The notes under the pieces: model-generated
What the model saw: only the letters and a program-made list of their open reading frames with translations
What the model was told of the DNA's origin: nothing
Databases searched by the model: none
Part shown: positions 8,646-17,597 of the stretch, one piece after another
Numbering within the stretch: the stretch's first letter is position 1
Layout of the letters: the number at the start of each line of letters is the position of its first letter
Assembly: GCA_000063525.1 (NCBI GenBank)
Contig: CT978603.1
Location: 1,731,105-1,795,104, forward strand
Source of the DNA: Synechococcus sp. RCC307
GTDB taxonomy: Bacteria; Cyanobacteriota; Cyanobacteriia; PCC-6307; Cyanobiaceae
Length of the DNA: 64,000 nt
Direction of reading: 5' to 3'
Translations under genes and position numbers: made by a program

Positions 8646-9673
8646 TTTCTCTGCCTCAGCAGATCAGAGACTAAGACTGATATTGCACCGGCTTTATCAA
8701 TTGACTCCTCTGGACTTTCACTAAATGTTTGAAAGTACAGTCTTTCAAACGAACTCCACTTATTAAAGCCATAATACAAAGCATTCTGCTTCATCGTAAA
8801 CTTGCGCAATCCCTTGGGGACGTGGGGATTTAAATACGATTTCTTGACCTGCTCCAATCGAATACTTTTAATGAGCTGAAGAATACTCATATCAAAACTG
8901 GCTTGGCAAGACTCCCTGAGTGATTTTGAATCTGAATTAAGATATTGAGTAATTTGAGCAATCGTCAAAGGTGGCAATCCTGGCCGATCTTCATGAAGGA
9001 GCTTTACCAAGTCCTCGATTAAATCAGTTTTATCAGACCTGACAGTAAAGAGATTTTCACTCTCAGGTGAATCTTCTAATGTTGCGATCGCAAGATCATA
9101 AAAACTTTGACTGCATTGAACACCATGCTGGAAATGCCTGTCAAAAAGTCCTTTCAACTGAGAACTAGAGGGAGCTTCTGAATCAATCCCAATGCACTCT
9201 TCAAGCCTAGCGTAGGCATTATAGGCATTCATCTTATCAATTTGGCCTTTCAATTTATCCCACTTCAAGCTCATACAACACAAGACAGTGTTAGCTCCAA
9301 CAATGTCCCAAGTATTGCCGCCTGTCTTGTTTAAGCGATTAAACCCAGCAATACTGAGTTCTCGCATTTTATGACCGCCAATAATAGTGTTGCTTTCTGA
9401 CACCCGATTAGGATCATTAATCCAGCAAAATGCAACTGAGCTCTGATTGGCATCCTCTTCATATAACAGGGTCTGATTCGACTTAAAAAGCTCTAGGTGT
9501 ACATCATTAATTGGTGCGCAAATGGAGCTTGTCAGGAGCTCACCCTTGGTTAACTGAGTAACGTTGCAAGAAAAATTAGATTTTGAATAATACTCAGCAT
9601 AGTGACTTTTGCAATATGCCTCCATGCCCAATAAATCACTAAACACATATTCTTTTGCCTTTTTCGCTCTCAT
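8642..9673 (-). CDS. fciA: AraC-family regulator of chromatic acclimation (FciA-like)
   Basis: A 343-residue AraC-type protein and the first gene of the regulator pair. Its DNA-binding region covers about residues 240-335 and includes LTIAQITQYLNSDSKSLRE and a divergent second HTH (NALYYGFNKWSSFERLYF). The N-terminal half parallels its neighbour: both carry a LLYE segment near residue 90, a stretch like G-K-E-IAGFN/MRSNSIGGLN, and a WD/WGK step, so the pair arose by duplication. Base composition is markedly AT-rich. The promoter should lie in the 341-base gap upstream. The sensed signal is unknown; no photoreceptor domain is visible. Confidence 0.75.
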   Translation of the reverse strand: MRAKKAKEYVFSDLLGMEAYCKSHYAEYYSKSNFSCNVTQLTKGELLTSSICAPINDVHLELFKSNQTLLYEEDANQSSVAFCWINDPNRVSESNTIIGGHKMRELSIAGFNRLNKTGGNTWDIVGANTVLCCMSLKWDKLKGQIDKMNAYNAYARLEECIGIDSEAPSSSQLKGLFDRHFQHGVQCSQSFYDLAIATLEDSPESENLFTVRSDKTDLIEDLVKLLHEDRPGLPPLTIAQITQYLNSDSKSLRESCQASFDMSILQLIKSIRLEQVKKSYLNPHVPKGLRKFTMKQNALYYGFNKWSSFERLYFQTFSESPEESIDKAGAISVLVSDLLRQRK

Positions 9674-10014
9674 GCCAATGCTCTGTAAGGGCTGTGAATC
9701 TCAAGGAAATATAATTTCATTTTAACTGTCTTTAATTCAGACACATGCTTCATGTAGTTCCATTAAGCCAATGGATGGCGCAAGGCAACCACTGCTTTGA
9801 GCCAGAGCATCACGTCATTGCTTAATTCGGCTTGAGCTACTAGCGGTTTGTGCTGGCAGAAGCTCGAGAAGGAAGACTCCAAGCCCAAGAGAGCAGCATT
9901 GCGTCATGCTGCAATTTATCAATTCAAAATTGCGGTTCCATTAAATGGAATTTTGCGATTCTGTCCTAATCAGGGCATCAACGGCGGTAAAAAAATTGAA
10001 GCCGATTTGCTGAG
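9674..10014. other. 341-base intergenic region between fciA and the Nif11-like gene
   Basis: AT-rich and without a convincing gene. It must carry the divergent promoters of the AraC operon and of the Nif11-like gene. A short plus-strand frame from 9848 exists, but its composition does not look coding. The only clear symmetry is the dyad at 9936-9950. Confidence 0.6.
9936..9950. promoter_or_regulatory. dyad upstream of fciA / Nif11-like gene
   Basis: TTCCAT-TAA-ATGGAA is a perfect 6-base inverted repeat, about 265 bases upstream of the AraC operon and 65 bases upstream of the Nif11-like start. Its position fits an operator for island self-regulation. There is no T-run beside it, so it is not a terminator. 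Confidence 0.35.
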
Positions 10015-10338
10015 ATGTCAAAATCTGAATTGCATGCGTTTATTGACAGAGGGCGATCTGACGAGGAATTCAGGAGACAATTAAAAGGCCTAAACCCGCA
10101 TGAAATTGTAGAGTTTGCAGCCAAAAGTGGATTTATTTTTTCAGACGAAATCAAGGGCCGATTCATCAACCGCTGGAAAGGAGTTTATTTCTGTCCTCAA
10201 GCCATTGAAGTAGGAGAACTATGCCCAGGCTTAATACCCGAGGGATTCAGAAACTTAATCCATTACTCACAATCGACATGCAGCTCTAATCATTTAAAAG
10301 AAGAAGAATTTGACTTTCGCTCAGGAAATCAATATTAG
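10015..10338 (+). CDS. Nif11-like domain protein in CA4 island
   Basis: A 107-residue protein. The first 45 residues match the Nif11-like leader fold: SELHAFIDRGRSDEEFRRQL, then a NPHEIVEFAA helix and AKSGFIFSDEI. After the domain there is a 60-residue tail with Cys and aromatic residues. It has no Gly-Gly cleavage site and no lanthipeptide synthetase is present in the window, so a RiPP precursor role is unlikely. Three more Nif11-like genes lie at 40424-41304 beside the PEII lyase. It is convergent with the DUF2237 gene and overlaps it by four bases. The function is unknown; a role in phycobilisome pigmentation is only suggested by context. Confidence 0.7.
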   Translation: MSKSELHAFIDRGRSDEEFRRQLKGLNPHEIVEFAAKSGFIFSDEIKGRFINRWKGVYFCPQAIEVGELCPGLIPEGFRNLIHYSQSTCSSNHLKEEEFDFRSGNQY

Positions 10339-10706
10339 CTCCCGCGAGAGTCATAGCATTTCAAAATTTTCAGAGGAATCATCCGCAATGTTGAGATGTG
10401 GGTAGATTCCAGAATCACAGGGGGAGCCAAGCCATCATTTCTCGCTTGCTCCCAGCGAGATAAGCATAAACACCAGTGGTCACCTGGCTTTAATCCATAA
10501 AAATCAAACATTGGATTTGGATCAACTAAGTTATTCCCCTGTGCCAAGGTATAACTCAAGAATTCTTTGGTCATGACACTACAAATCGAGTGTTGACCCA
10601 AGTCAGAGTCATCTGTTCTGCAAAATCCATCTTGGTACCAACCAGCCATTGGCTGACACCCGCATTGATGCAACGGCTCTCCCAACACATTGACTAAATC
10701 CGTCAT
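10335..10706 (-). CDS. DUF2237 family protein
   Basis: A 123-residue DUF2237 protein. The family is recognisable from the ordered motifs GWYQDGFCRTDDSDLGQH, ICSVMTKEFL, GLKPGDHWCLC-SRW and PPVILESTH. The length is normal for the family, the conserved Cys residues are present, and there is no signal peptide. The biochemical function is not known. It closes the AT-rich block before psbA, and its overlap with the convergent Nif11-like gene suggests the two travelled together. Whether it belongs functionally to the CA4 island cannot be judged from sequence. Confidence 0.8.
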   Translation of the reverse strand: MTDLVNVLGEPLHQCGCQPMAGWYQDGFCRTDDSDLGQHSICSVMTKEFLSYTLAQGNNLVDPNPMFDFYGLKPGDHWCLCLSRWEQARNDGLAPPVILESTHISTLRMIPLKILKCYDSRGS

Positions 10707-10885
10707 TCACTCATTGCACTGAATTTATTTCCCAGTGGAAGCAACACATCACTAGAAATAAACCAGCCCTAACAAATCAATCAATCGGCATAACCACCCA
10801 CAGCGCAGCACATTGAAGTAGTCGCACATCACTTCATGTGCAGCAGTATGCAGTGATCAATTCATCACTTTCAACCTCTACAGAC

Positions 10886-10916
10886 AACAAAAAGCCCCCT
10901 CCGAGGAGGGGGCTTT
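10886..10916 (-). terminator. rho-independent terminator of psbA
   Basis: AAAGCCCCCT and AGGGGGCTTT form a 10-base stem around CCGAGG. On the minus strand the stem is followed by a T-rich tract (TTTTTGTTG). It lies about 40 bases past the psbA stop. Confidence 0.85.
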
Positions 10917-10953
10917 CCGATTCAGTTGATCTGAATCGTTTGTTGATTCCAGA

Positions 10954-12033
10954 TCAACCGATGGCAGGAGCCTGGAGAGCCACAGGGGCGCTCTCGGCAG
11001 CAGCCAGGTCGAGGGGGAAGTTGTGAGCGTTGCGCTCGTGCATCACTTCCATGCCGAGGCCGGCACGGTTGAGGATGTCAGCCCAGGTGTTCAGCACACG
11101 ACCCTGGGAATCCAGGATGGACTGGTTGAAGTTGAAGCCGTTCAGGTTGAAGGCCATCGTGCTCACGCCAAGGGCGGTGAACCAGATGCCAACCACAGGC
11201 CAGGCAGCCAGGAAGAAGTGAAGGCTGCGGCTGTTGTTGAACGAGGCGTATTGGAAGATCAGGCGACCGAAGTAACCGTGGGCAGCCACGATGTTGTAGG
11301 TCTCTTCCTCTTGGCCGAACTTGTAGCCGTAGTTCTGGGACTCGCTCTCGGTGGTTTCACGCACCAGGGAGGAGGTCACCAGGGAGCCGTGCATCGCGGA
11401 GAACAAGCTGCCGCCGAAGACGCCTGCCACACCCAGCATGTGGAAGGGGTGCATCAGGATGTTGTGCTCGGCCTGGAACACCAGCATGTAGTTGAAGGTG
11501 CCAGAGATGCCCAGGGGCATCGCGTCAGAGAACGAACCCTGACCGAAGGGGTAGACCAGGAACACTGCAGAAGCAGCAGCCACAGGGGCGCTGTAAGCAA
11601 TGCAGATCCAAGGGCGCATGCCCAAGCGGTAGGAGAGTTCCCACTCACGGCCCATGTAGGCGTAGATGCCGATGAGGAAGTGGAAGATCACCAGCTGGAA
11701 AGGACCGCCGTTGTACAGCCACTCATCGAGGGAAGCGGCTTCCCAGATGGGATAGAAGTGCAGGCCAATGGCGTTGCTGGAAGGAACAACAGCACCGGAG
11801 ATGATGTTGTTGCCGTAAAGCAGGGAGCCGGCGACAGGCTCGCGGATGCCGTCGATATCAACCGGGGGAGCGGCGATGAAGGCAACGATGAAGCAGGTGG
11901 TAGCAGCCAGCAGAGTTGGGATCATCAGAACACCGAACCAACCCACATAGAGGCGGTTGTCGGTGCTGGTGACCCACTCGCAGAACTGCTGCCACGCAGA
12001 GGCGCCGGAGCGCTGCTGAATGGTGGTTTGCAT
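10954..12033 (-). CDS. psbA: photosystem II reaction-centre protein D1, D1:2 type
   Basis: Full-length D1 of 359 residues with five membrane helices, binding P680, pheophytin, QB and the Mn4CaO5 cluster in the thylakoid. Residue 130 is Glu ([12 protein letters not shown]), the mark of the high-light D1:2 form rather than the Gln130 of D1:1. The C-terminal extension after the conserved NFPLDLA is the processed tail cleaved by CtpA. The strongly biased, GC-rich codon use indicates high expression. It is monocistronic, with a strong terminator downstream and only about 80 bases to the next gene upstream. Picocyanobacteria normally carry several psbA copies; this is one of them. Confidence 0.98.
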   Translation of the reverse strand: MQTTIQQRSGASAWQQFCEWVTSTDNRLYVGWFGVLMIPTLLAATTCFIVAFIAAPPVDIDGIREPVAGSLLYGNNIISGAVVPSSNAIGLHFYPIWEAASLDEWLYNGGPFQLVIFHFLIGIYAYMGREWELSYRLGMRPWICIAYSAPVAAASAVFLVYPFGQGSFSDAMPLGISGTFNYMLVFQAEHNILMHPFHMLGVAGVFGGSLFSAMHGSLVTSSLVRETTESESQNYGYKFGQEEETYNIVAAHGYFGRLIFQYASFNNSRSLHFFLAAWPVVGIWFTALGVSTMAFNLNGFNFNQSILDSQGRVLNTWADILNRAGLGMEVMHERNAHNFPLDLAAAESAPVALQAPAIG

Positions 12034-12080
12034 GAGTCCGTGAGGGAATCAGTAAGTAGGGCGGGATTACCGCTCCGCCG

Positions 12081-12086
12081 ATTGTA
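12081..12086 (-). promoter_or_regulatory. probable psbA -10 element
   Basis: TACAAT on the minus strand lies 48 bases upstream of the psbA start codon, giving a short leader as expected for a psbA transcript. No good -35 hexamer is seen 17 bases upstream, so recognition may rely on other elements. Confidence 0.45.
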
Positions 12087-12114
12087 ACGAAAGATTGCCC
12101 AGTGTGTGGTTTTT

Positions 12115-12801
12115 CTAAGGAGCGTCGGCTTGGCCATAGCTCAATCCCGTGAATTGCCGCTCCACAGCTGCGATTTGCTCGCCACTCAACAGGGGTGGCT
12201 CCCCCAGTAAACGGGCCTGCAGATACATCCGCGCCAAGGTTTCCACCTCAATCGCCAAAGCGAGCGCTTGAGGAAGCGAGGCCCCCAAGCTCACCTGGCC
12301 GTGATGTGCCATCAGACAAGCGCGGCGGTCTTGCAACGCAGCCAACGCCAAATCCGAGAGCTGCTGGGTGCCGAAGGTGGCGTAGTCCGCGCAGCGGATA
12401 TCAGCTCCTCCAGCGGCCACAACCATGTAGTGAAAACTTGGAATCGCCATCCCATGACAAGCCAGGGCCGTGGCATGGACCGAATGGCAATGCACCACGG
12501 CTTCGGCATCGGGGCGATGACGCAACAAATCAGCGTGCAAGCGCCACTCCGATGACGGCCGCCGTTGGTCCGCCACCAGGGACTCACCCTCAAAGCTGAT
12601 GGCCACCAGGTCAGGAGCCTCCATCTGCTCATAGGGGAGCGAACTGGGCGTAATCAGCAGCCCGCCATCAATACGCAGCGAGAGGTTGCCGCTGGTGCCT
12701 TGATTCACTCCGCAGGCATTCATCTGCCGGGCCACCTCCACCAGCTGTTGGCGTTGCTGCTGCACCGGCTCGGCTTCCGCTGCGCCCATGGCTAGCACCA
12801 C
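12115..12801 (-). CDS. class II aldolase/adducin-family protein (MTA salvage)
   Basis: A 228-residue class II aldolase/adducin-fold enzyme. The zinc ligands are seen in VVHCHSVHATALA (His-x-His) and in LMAHHGQVSLG, with the substrate loop GTSGNLS near residue 38. Relatives are fuculose-phosphate aldolase, MtnB dehydratase and the methylthioribulose-phosphate aldolase of the DHAP shunt. Proximity to mtnA, with one small gene between, favours methylthioribulose-1-phosphate as substrate. Dehydratase versus aldolase cannot be decided by eye. A downstream ATG (residue 5) would remove the 10-base overlap with the preceding gene. Confidence 0.8.
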   Translation of the reverse strand: MVLAMGAAEAEPVQQQRQQLVEVARQMNACGVNQGTSGNLSLRIDGGLLITPSSLPYEQMEAPDLVAISFEGESLVADQRRPSSEWRLHADLLRHRPDAEAVVHCHSVHATALACHGMAIPSFHYMVVAAGGADIRCADYATFGTQQLSDLALAALQDRRACLMAHHGQVSLGASLPQALALAIEVETLARMYLQARLLGEPPLLSGEQIAAVERQFTGLSYGQADAP

Positions 12802-13268
12802 AGCTGCGGCTGCCGCTCACGGGGCAGATACAACGGATGTAAGGGAGCTCCCTGACGGCTCAGCCCAAGGCAATGCCAGGGGCCCAGCTGTACTCGCACC
12901 GACTCGGCGCGGTTGAGCCAGTCCCCCTTGGTGCCCCAAGCCGCCAGCACCAGATCGGCCCCATCAGCCAACTGCTGCAGCCAGTGGTCGTTGTCGGGGC
13001 CAATCGGATCGTGAACACGCAGCAACTGGGCCGGATCGCGAGCGCGCCAAGCAAACAAATTGGCCAGGCGGAGGCCCTGAAAGCCCCAGCGCTGGGCAAA
13101 GCCAATGCAGCGCCGCAAGGTTGGATCATCAAAGCGGGCATCGGCCCGGCTGGGGTTGAGCCCCACCACCAACAGATCGCCGCGGCCCTTACGCCAGCGG
13201 CGGCGCAGCGCGTAGCGATAACGCCCACAGGCGCTCATCACCGCATCGGCCTCAAGCCACGGTTCCAT
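12792..13268 (-). CDS. DUF1643 family protein
   Basis: A 158-residue DUF1643 protein. Recognisable parts are [12 protein letters not shown] followed by [12 protein letters not shown], the [13 protein letters not shown] segment, and the AAWGTKGDW turn. Members are soluble and of unknown function, often in nucleic-acid-related contexts. I chose the ATG at 13268, which overlaps the end of mtnA by 17 bases; an ATG at 13307 would add 13 residues lying entirely inside mtnA. Same-strand overlaps on both sides suggest an mtnA-DUF1643-aldolase operon. Confidence 0.75.
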   Translation of the reverse strand: MEPWLEADAVMSACGRYRYALRRRWRKGRGDLLVVGLNPSRADARFDDPTLRRCIGFAQRWGFQGLRLANLFAWRARDPAQLLRVHDPIGPDNDHWLQQLADGADLVLAAWGTKGDWLNRAESVRVQLGPWHCLGLSRQGAPLHPLYLPRERQPQLWC

Positions 13269-14343
13269 ACAAACCTCGAAGGCCCGCTTCGCTGGCCGCT
13301 GCCACACCGCGTTCGGTGATCAAGGCCGTCACCAGGCGGGCTGGGGTGACATCAAAGGCAGGGTTAAACGCCGGGCTTCCCTCGGGGATCAAGGCGAGGT
13401 CCTGAATGTGGCTCACCTCCCGCGGCGAGCGGGCCTCAATCGGCACCTCAGCCACCCCATCAGCCAAGGTCCAATCAATGGTTGAAGCCGGCAGCGCCAC
13501 ATAAAAGGGCACCTGGTTGTCGTGAGCCGCGAGCGCTTTGAGGTAGGTGCCGATCTTGTTGCAGACGTCGCCGCGGGAGGTGGTGCGGTCGGTTCCAACG
13601 ATCACGGCATCCACCTGGCCGTGCTGCATCAAGTGGCCGCCGGCGTTATCGACAATGACCGTGTGGGGGACACCCTCGCGCCCCAACTCAAAGGCGGTGA
13701 GGCTGGCGCCCTGATTGCGAGGGCGGGTTTCATCCACCCAGACATGAATGTTGAGACCGGCGCGGTGGGCTTTGTAGATCGGAGCCAAGGCCGTGCCCCA
13801 ATCAACTGTGGCGAGCCAACCGGCATTGCAATGGGTCAGCACCTGGAACGGTTCGCTCTGGCGCTCAGCAGGGCGCGCCGCGGCCAGCTGTTGAAACAGC
13901 TTCAAGCCGTGCTCTCCAATGGCTTCGCACATCGCCACGTCCTCATCCGCGATGCGGGCTGCCTCCTGGCGAGCGGCTTCGGCCCGCTGCTCCGGCGGCA
14001 ACGCCATCACCAGATCGCGCACACGGTCGAGCGCCCACTGCAGGTTCACCGCTGTTGGGCGCGTCGACAACAACAAGGCATGGGCCGTCGCCAAAGCCGA
14101 ATCACTGGGGTCGGCCTGCAACGCCAACATCAAGCCGTAGGCGCCAGTCACCCCAATTAAGGGGGCTCCACGCACCACCATCGTGCTGATCGCCTCCGCC
14201 GCCTGCTGGCAGCTGCTCAAGGTTTTGGTGCCAAAGCTGTAGGGCAAGGCGGTCTGGTCAATCACCCAGACCGAGCGGCCATTCGGTTCCAGGCCAATCG
14301 TGCGCCAAGGGCGGCCATCAATATTCATCCGCGAAACATCCAT
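13252..14343 (-). CDS. mtnA: S-methyl-5-thioribose-1-phosphate isomerase
   Basis: A 363-residue eIF2B-related isomerase converting methylthioribose-1-phosphate to methylthioribulose-1-phosphate in salvage of 5'-methylthioadenosine from polyamine metabolism. Marks are [16 protein letters not shown] near residue 55, the catalytic Cys in [10 protein letters not shown], and the catalytic Asp in [17 protein letters not shown]. The length is normal. An internal ATG at residue 6 is an alternative start. It heads an operon with DUF1643 and the class II aldolase and is divergent from gltS. Confidence 0.92.
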   Translation of the reverse strand: MDVSRMNIDGRPWRTIGLEPNGRSVWVIDQTALPYSFGTKTLSSCQQAAEAISTMVVRGAPLIGVTGAYGLMLALQADPSDSALATAHALLLSTRPTAVNLQWALDRVRDLVMALPPEQRAEAARQEAARIADEDVAMCEAIGEHGLKLFQQLAAARPAERQSEPFQVLTHCNAGWLATVDWGTALAPIYKAHRAGLNIHVWVDETRPRNQGASLTAFELGREGVPHTVIVDNAGGHLMQHGQVDAVIVGTDRTTSRGDVCNKIGTYLKALAAHDNQVPFYVALPASTIDWTLADGVAEVPIEARSPREVSHIQDLALIPEGSPAFNPAFDVTPARLVTALITERGVAAASEAGLRGLYGTVA

Positions 14344-14405
14344 TGCGCCGCTGCCATGCTGCCTGCCAACCGGAATGGCAATCTGCCCGCAGCGCTCCCG
14401 ATGCC

Positions 14406-15821
14406 ATGAAGCTGTTCGATGTCTTGGTGGCCTTCGCCAGCCTCAGCCTGTTGCTGCTGATCGGCATGGCCCTACGGCAGCGGCTGCGCTGGTTGCGCCA
14501 ACTGGGCATTCCAGAGGCTCTGGTGGCTGGTCTGCTGGGGTTGCTGGTGGGCCCTTTTGGCCCATTCCCGATCTTTCCTGAGCAGGTCTACAAGGTGTGG
14601 GGGCAAACCCCTGGCGTGCTGATCAGCCTGGTGTTCGCCACCTTGTTTTTGGGCCAGCGCCTGCCCAGCCCTGGGGTGATCTGGAAACGCGCCGCTGGCC
14701 AAACCGCCTTTGGCATGGTCCTCGGCTTCGGCCAATACCTGGTGGGCGGCCTCCTAGTGCTAGCCATCTTGCAACCACTGTTTGGCACCAATCCCCTGAT
14801 GGCAGCCCTGATCGAGGTGGGCTTTGAGGGAGGCCACGGCACGGCCGCTGGCATGGGCGCCACCTTCCGGGAGCTGGGCCTGGAGTCAGGCGAAACCTTG
14901 GGCCTGGCCATGGCCACCGTGGGCGTGCTCACCGCTGTGGTGATCGGCAGCACCTTGGTGGTGTTCGGCCGCCGCCGTCAGTGGCTGGCGCAAAAAGAGC
15001 GTGGGCTTGAACCAGCTGATCCCAATGCAGCGCTGCTGCAACAGATCGCCGACGAGGACCCCTTTTCAGCCGGAGAGCGGCTGGCGATCGAAACGGCCGC
15101 TGGCACAGCCGAGCCCGCCGAACAGAACTCCCTCACGATTGATGCGCTGACGATCAACCTGGCCCTCGCCGGTGGGGCCGTCGGCCTGGGCATCCTGCTG
15201 AAGGCTTTGATCACCGCACTAGGAAGCAGCCTGGGCGGAGCTGAAACCGCTCGGCTGCTGCAGGCCATCCCCATCTTCCCGTTGGCGATGGTGGGGGGCC
15301 TGATCGTTCAGGTCGCCCTGCAACGCAGCCGACAGACCTCCTTGGCCTCCGCCTCAGCGCAGGCCAGCGTGGGCTCAGTGGCGATGGATCTGCTGATCAC
15401 CGCAGCGATGGCCAGCCTCAACCTGCCGTTGCTGGAAGAAAACTGGCTGCCCTTCATCGCCTTGGCGATTGCCGGGTTGAGCTGGAACATCGCGGCGTTC
15501 TTCCTGCTCGCTCCGCGGATCTTCAGCGATCACTGGTTTGAACGCGGCATTGCTGATTTCGGCCAAGGCACCGGAGTCACCGCCACGGGCCTGTTGCTGC
15601 TGCGCATGGCCGATCCCTACGGCCGCAGCCGCGTCATGGAGGCCTTCTCGTTTAAGCAACTGGTGTTTGAACCGTTCCTTGGAGGCGGGCTGATCACAGC
15701 CTTGTCGCCCCTGTTGATCGCCGGCTGGGGACTGCCCCGCTTCAGCCTGGTGGCCCTGGTGCTCACCCTGCTCGCCATCGGCTTCGGCCTCAGGCTGGGA
15801 CGCCGAACTCAGCTGAGCTGA
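14406..15821 (+). CDS. gltS: GltS-type sodium:glutamate symporter
   Basis: A 471-residue integral membrane protein of the ESS (GltS) family, importing glutamate with Na+. The two inverted halves each carry a Gly-rich re-entrant motif: [12 protein letters not shown] in the first half and [12 protein letters not shown] in the second. About ten to twelve membrane segments are visible, with a central cytoplasmic loop rich in Gln/Glu. I placed the start at the ATG at 14406 because the 21 residues before it (from 14343) are polar, overlap the mtnA start and do not look like GltS. Confidence 0.85.
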   Translation: MKLFDVLVAFASLSLLLLIGMALRQRLRWLRQLGIPEALVAGLLGLLVGPFGPFPIFPEQVYKVWGQTPGVLISLVFATLFLGQRLPSPGVIWKRAAGQTAFGMVLGFGQYLVGGLLVLAILQPLFGTNPLMAALIEVGFEGGHGTAAGMGATFRELGLESGETLGLAMATVGVLTAVVIGSTLVVFGRRRQWLAQKERGLEPADPNAALLQQIADEDPFSAGERLAIETAAGTAEPAEQNSLTIDALTINLALAGGAVGLGILLKALITALGSSLGGAETARLLQAIPIFPLAMVGGLIVQVALQRSRQTSLASASAQASVGSVAMDLLITAAMASLNLPLLEENWLPFIALAIAGLSWNIAAFFLLAPRIFSDHWFERGIADFGQGTGVTATGLLLLRMADPYGRSRVMEAFSFKQLVFEPFLGGGLITALSPLLIAGWGLPRFSLVALVLTLLAIGFGLRLGRRTQLS

Positions 15822-16351
15822 ACCTTGCGATCGATCGGGCGGTAGCCCCACCAATCGGGCACTTGGGGCTGCGAGCCACCACTGGGGTTGGGGCTGAGCT
15901 GCACATGCCAGCCCTCGAGCAGATCCAGCGGCAAGCAATCGTCGACGGCATGCAGATCGTCTTTGTGGCGCTGCTGGGCATCGTGCAACAAACGCCGTTT
16001 GGCACGCGCTTTGGCCGCCGCGGCCGAGGGAGCCACCACCAAACCGATTTGATGCAACTCCAGCAAGTCGCTGGGGTTGTAGCCCCCCACATTCACAAAC
16101 CAAAGCTTCTCCACCGAGTCAGCAGGTGTTTGGGTGAGGTTGATGGCATAGCCATCGATTTGACGCACCTGCATCCAGCTGTCGAGATGCAGGCCGCGCC
16201 GCCTGCCCACCCACTGGCGCTGCAGCTCGGGAATCGTGGCCTCAATGGTGGAACCCACCACAAAACGCACGTCGTGGAGTTCGACATGGCAGCCATCGAT
16301 GCGGCCGCCCAATACAACGAGAAACAGCTTGGGCTGCTCAGGCGTGCTCAC
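15809..16351 (-). CDS. DUF1543 family protein
   Basis: About 180 residues. The N-terminus LFLVVLGGRIDGCHVELHD, followed by VVGSTIEATIPELQ, is the signature of DUF1543, a family of unknown function found as tandem-domain proteins in proteobacteria and cyanobacteria. The WFVNVGGYNPSDLLELHQIG repeat-like segment follows. The GTG at 16351 overlaps the sufS stop by 14 bases and precedes the conserved core directly; an ATG at 16444 would add residues antiparallel to nothing known. It is probably the last gene of the suf operon, and it is convergent with gltS (overlap 13 bases). Confidence 0.7.
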   Translation of the reverse strand: MSTPEQPKLFLVVLGGRIDGCHVELHDVRFVVGSTIEATIPELQRQWVGRRRGLHLDSWMQVRQIDGYAINLTQTPADSVEKLWFVNVGGYNPSDLLELHQIGLVVAPSAAAAKARAKRRLLHDAQQRHKDDLHAVDDCLPLDLLEGWHVQLSPNPSGGSQPQVPDWWGYRPIDRKVQLS

Positions 16352-17597
16352 GCAGAAATGCAGCCGATGAAGCCAACTCCTCCAAGAACGCGTCGATCTC
16401 GGCTTCGGTGGTGGTGAAACCAAGACTGGCGCGCGCCGATCCACTCAGGCCTAAGAGCCTGTGCAACGGCTGGGTGCAGTGATGGCCGCTGCGAATGCAA
16501 ATGCCACTGGCATCGAGCAAGGCGGCCAAGTCGTTGGCATGCAGGCCATCAACGACAAAAGCAGCCAAAGCACCGCGATCGGGCTGTTGCTCGGGGCTCG
16601 GGCCGAGCAAACGCACCCCATCAATGCGGCTCAAGCCCTCCCAAAGACGGGCGGTGAGGCGCTGCTCCCACCGATGGATCGCCGCAAGACCCAACGCCTG
16701 GATGTAGTCGATGGCGGCAGCCATACCGATGGCCTCACCAATCGCTGGAGTTCCCGCTTCAAATTTGTGGGGCAAAGCAGCCCAGGTGCTGCGCTCCAGG
16801 AACACCTCATCAATCATTTCGCCACCACCGAGGAACGGTGGGGCCTGCTCCAGCAACTCACGCCGACCCCAAAGAAAGCCCATGCCTGTGGGGCCACAGA
16901 GCTTGTGACTGGATCCCACCAACCAATCACACTCCAGCTGCTTCACATCAACCGGCAGATGGGGAAGGCTTTGGCAGGCATCCACCAGCACTCGGGCGCC
17001 AACGGCGTGGGCGAGGGACACCACCTCAGCGATGGGATTGAGGCACCCCAGGGTGTTGCTGACATGCGCCAACGCGACCAGGCGGGTGCGCCCGTTGAGC
17101 TGACCGCGCAGATCATCGAGATCCAACTCACCGGTGGCGGTGAGCCCCACATGTCGCAACACGGCTCCCGTCCGCGCTGCCACCATCTGCCAAGGCACCA
17201 GGTTGCTGTGGTGCTCCATCACCGTGGTGAGGATCTCGTCTCCGGGTTGGAGCTGATCGAGCGCCCAAGTCATCGCCACCAAATTGATGGCCTCGGTGGC
17301 ATTGCGGGTGAACACGATTTCAGCTGGATCAGCCGATCCCACCAAGGCTGCCGTTGTGTTGCGGGCCGCTTCAAAGGCATCAGTGGCACGAGCACTGAGG
17401 CTGTGGGCACCGCGGTGCACATTGGCGTTGTCGCAGCGGTAGTAGTGATCCAGGGCTTCAAGCACCTGGCGCGGTTTCTGGCTGGTGGCCGCGTAATCGA
17501 GATAGATCAGCGGACGGCCATGGATCTGCTGATCGAGCACAGGGAAATCCCCACGGGTGCGCTGTGCCAGATCCAGCCCAAGAGCGGCAGCTGTCAT
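16338..17597 (-). CDS. sufS: cysteine desulfurase SufS
   Basis: A 419-residue PLP-dependent group II cysteine desulfurase that supplies sulfur to the SUF Fe-S assembly system. The PLP lysine lies in GSSHKLCGPTG, the cofactor pocket includes TRNATEAINLV and MEHHSNLVPWQ, and the persulfide Cys is in IRSGHHCTQPLH. I chose the ATG at 17597 because it overlaps the sufD stop (ATGA), as at the other junctions of this operon; an ATG 30 bases earlier is possible. Confidence 0.95.
   Translation of the reverse strand: MTAAALGLDLAQRTRGDFPVLDQQIHGRPLIYLDYAATSQKPRQVLEALDHYYRCDNANVHRGAHSLSARATDAFEAARNTTAALVGSADPAEIVFTRNATEAINLVAMTWALDQLQPGDEILTTVMEHHSNLVPWQMVAARTGAVLRHVGLTATGELDLDDLRGQLNGRTRLVALAHVSNTLGCLNPIAEVVSLAHAVGARVLVDACQSLPHLPVDVKQLECDWLVGSSHKLCGPTGMGFLWGRRELLEQAPPFLGGGEMIDEVFLERSTWAALPHKFEAGTPAIGEAIGMAAAIDYIQALGLAAIHRWEQRLTARLWEGLSRIDGVRLLGPSPEQQPDRGALAAFVVDGLHANDLAALLDASGICIRSGHHCTQPLHRLLGLSGSARASLGFTTTEAEIDAFLEELASSAAFLREHA

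Noticed and set aside
9848..10084. A 78-codon plus-strand frame upstream of the Nif11-like gene
   Set aside because: Overlaps the Nif11-like start in another frame, spans the dyad at 9936 and has a non-coding look.
11023..12087. A 354-residue open frame opposite psbA
   Set aside because: It is the antisense shadow of the highly biased psbA gene; its His/Val/Gly/Asp-rich composition has no domain.
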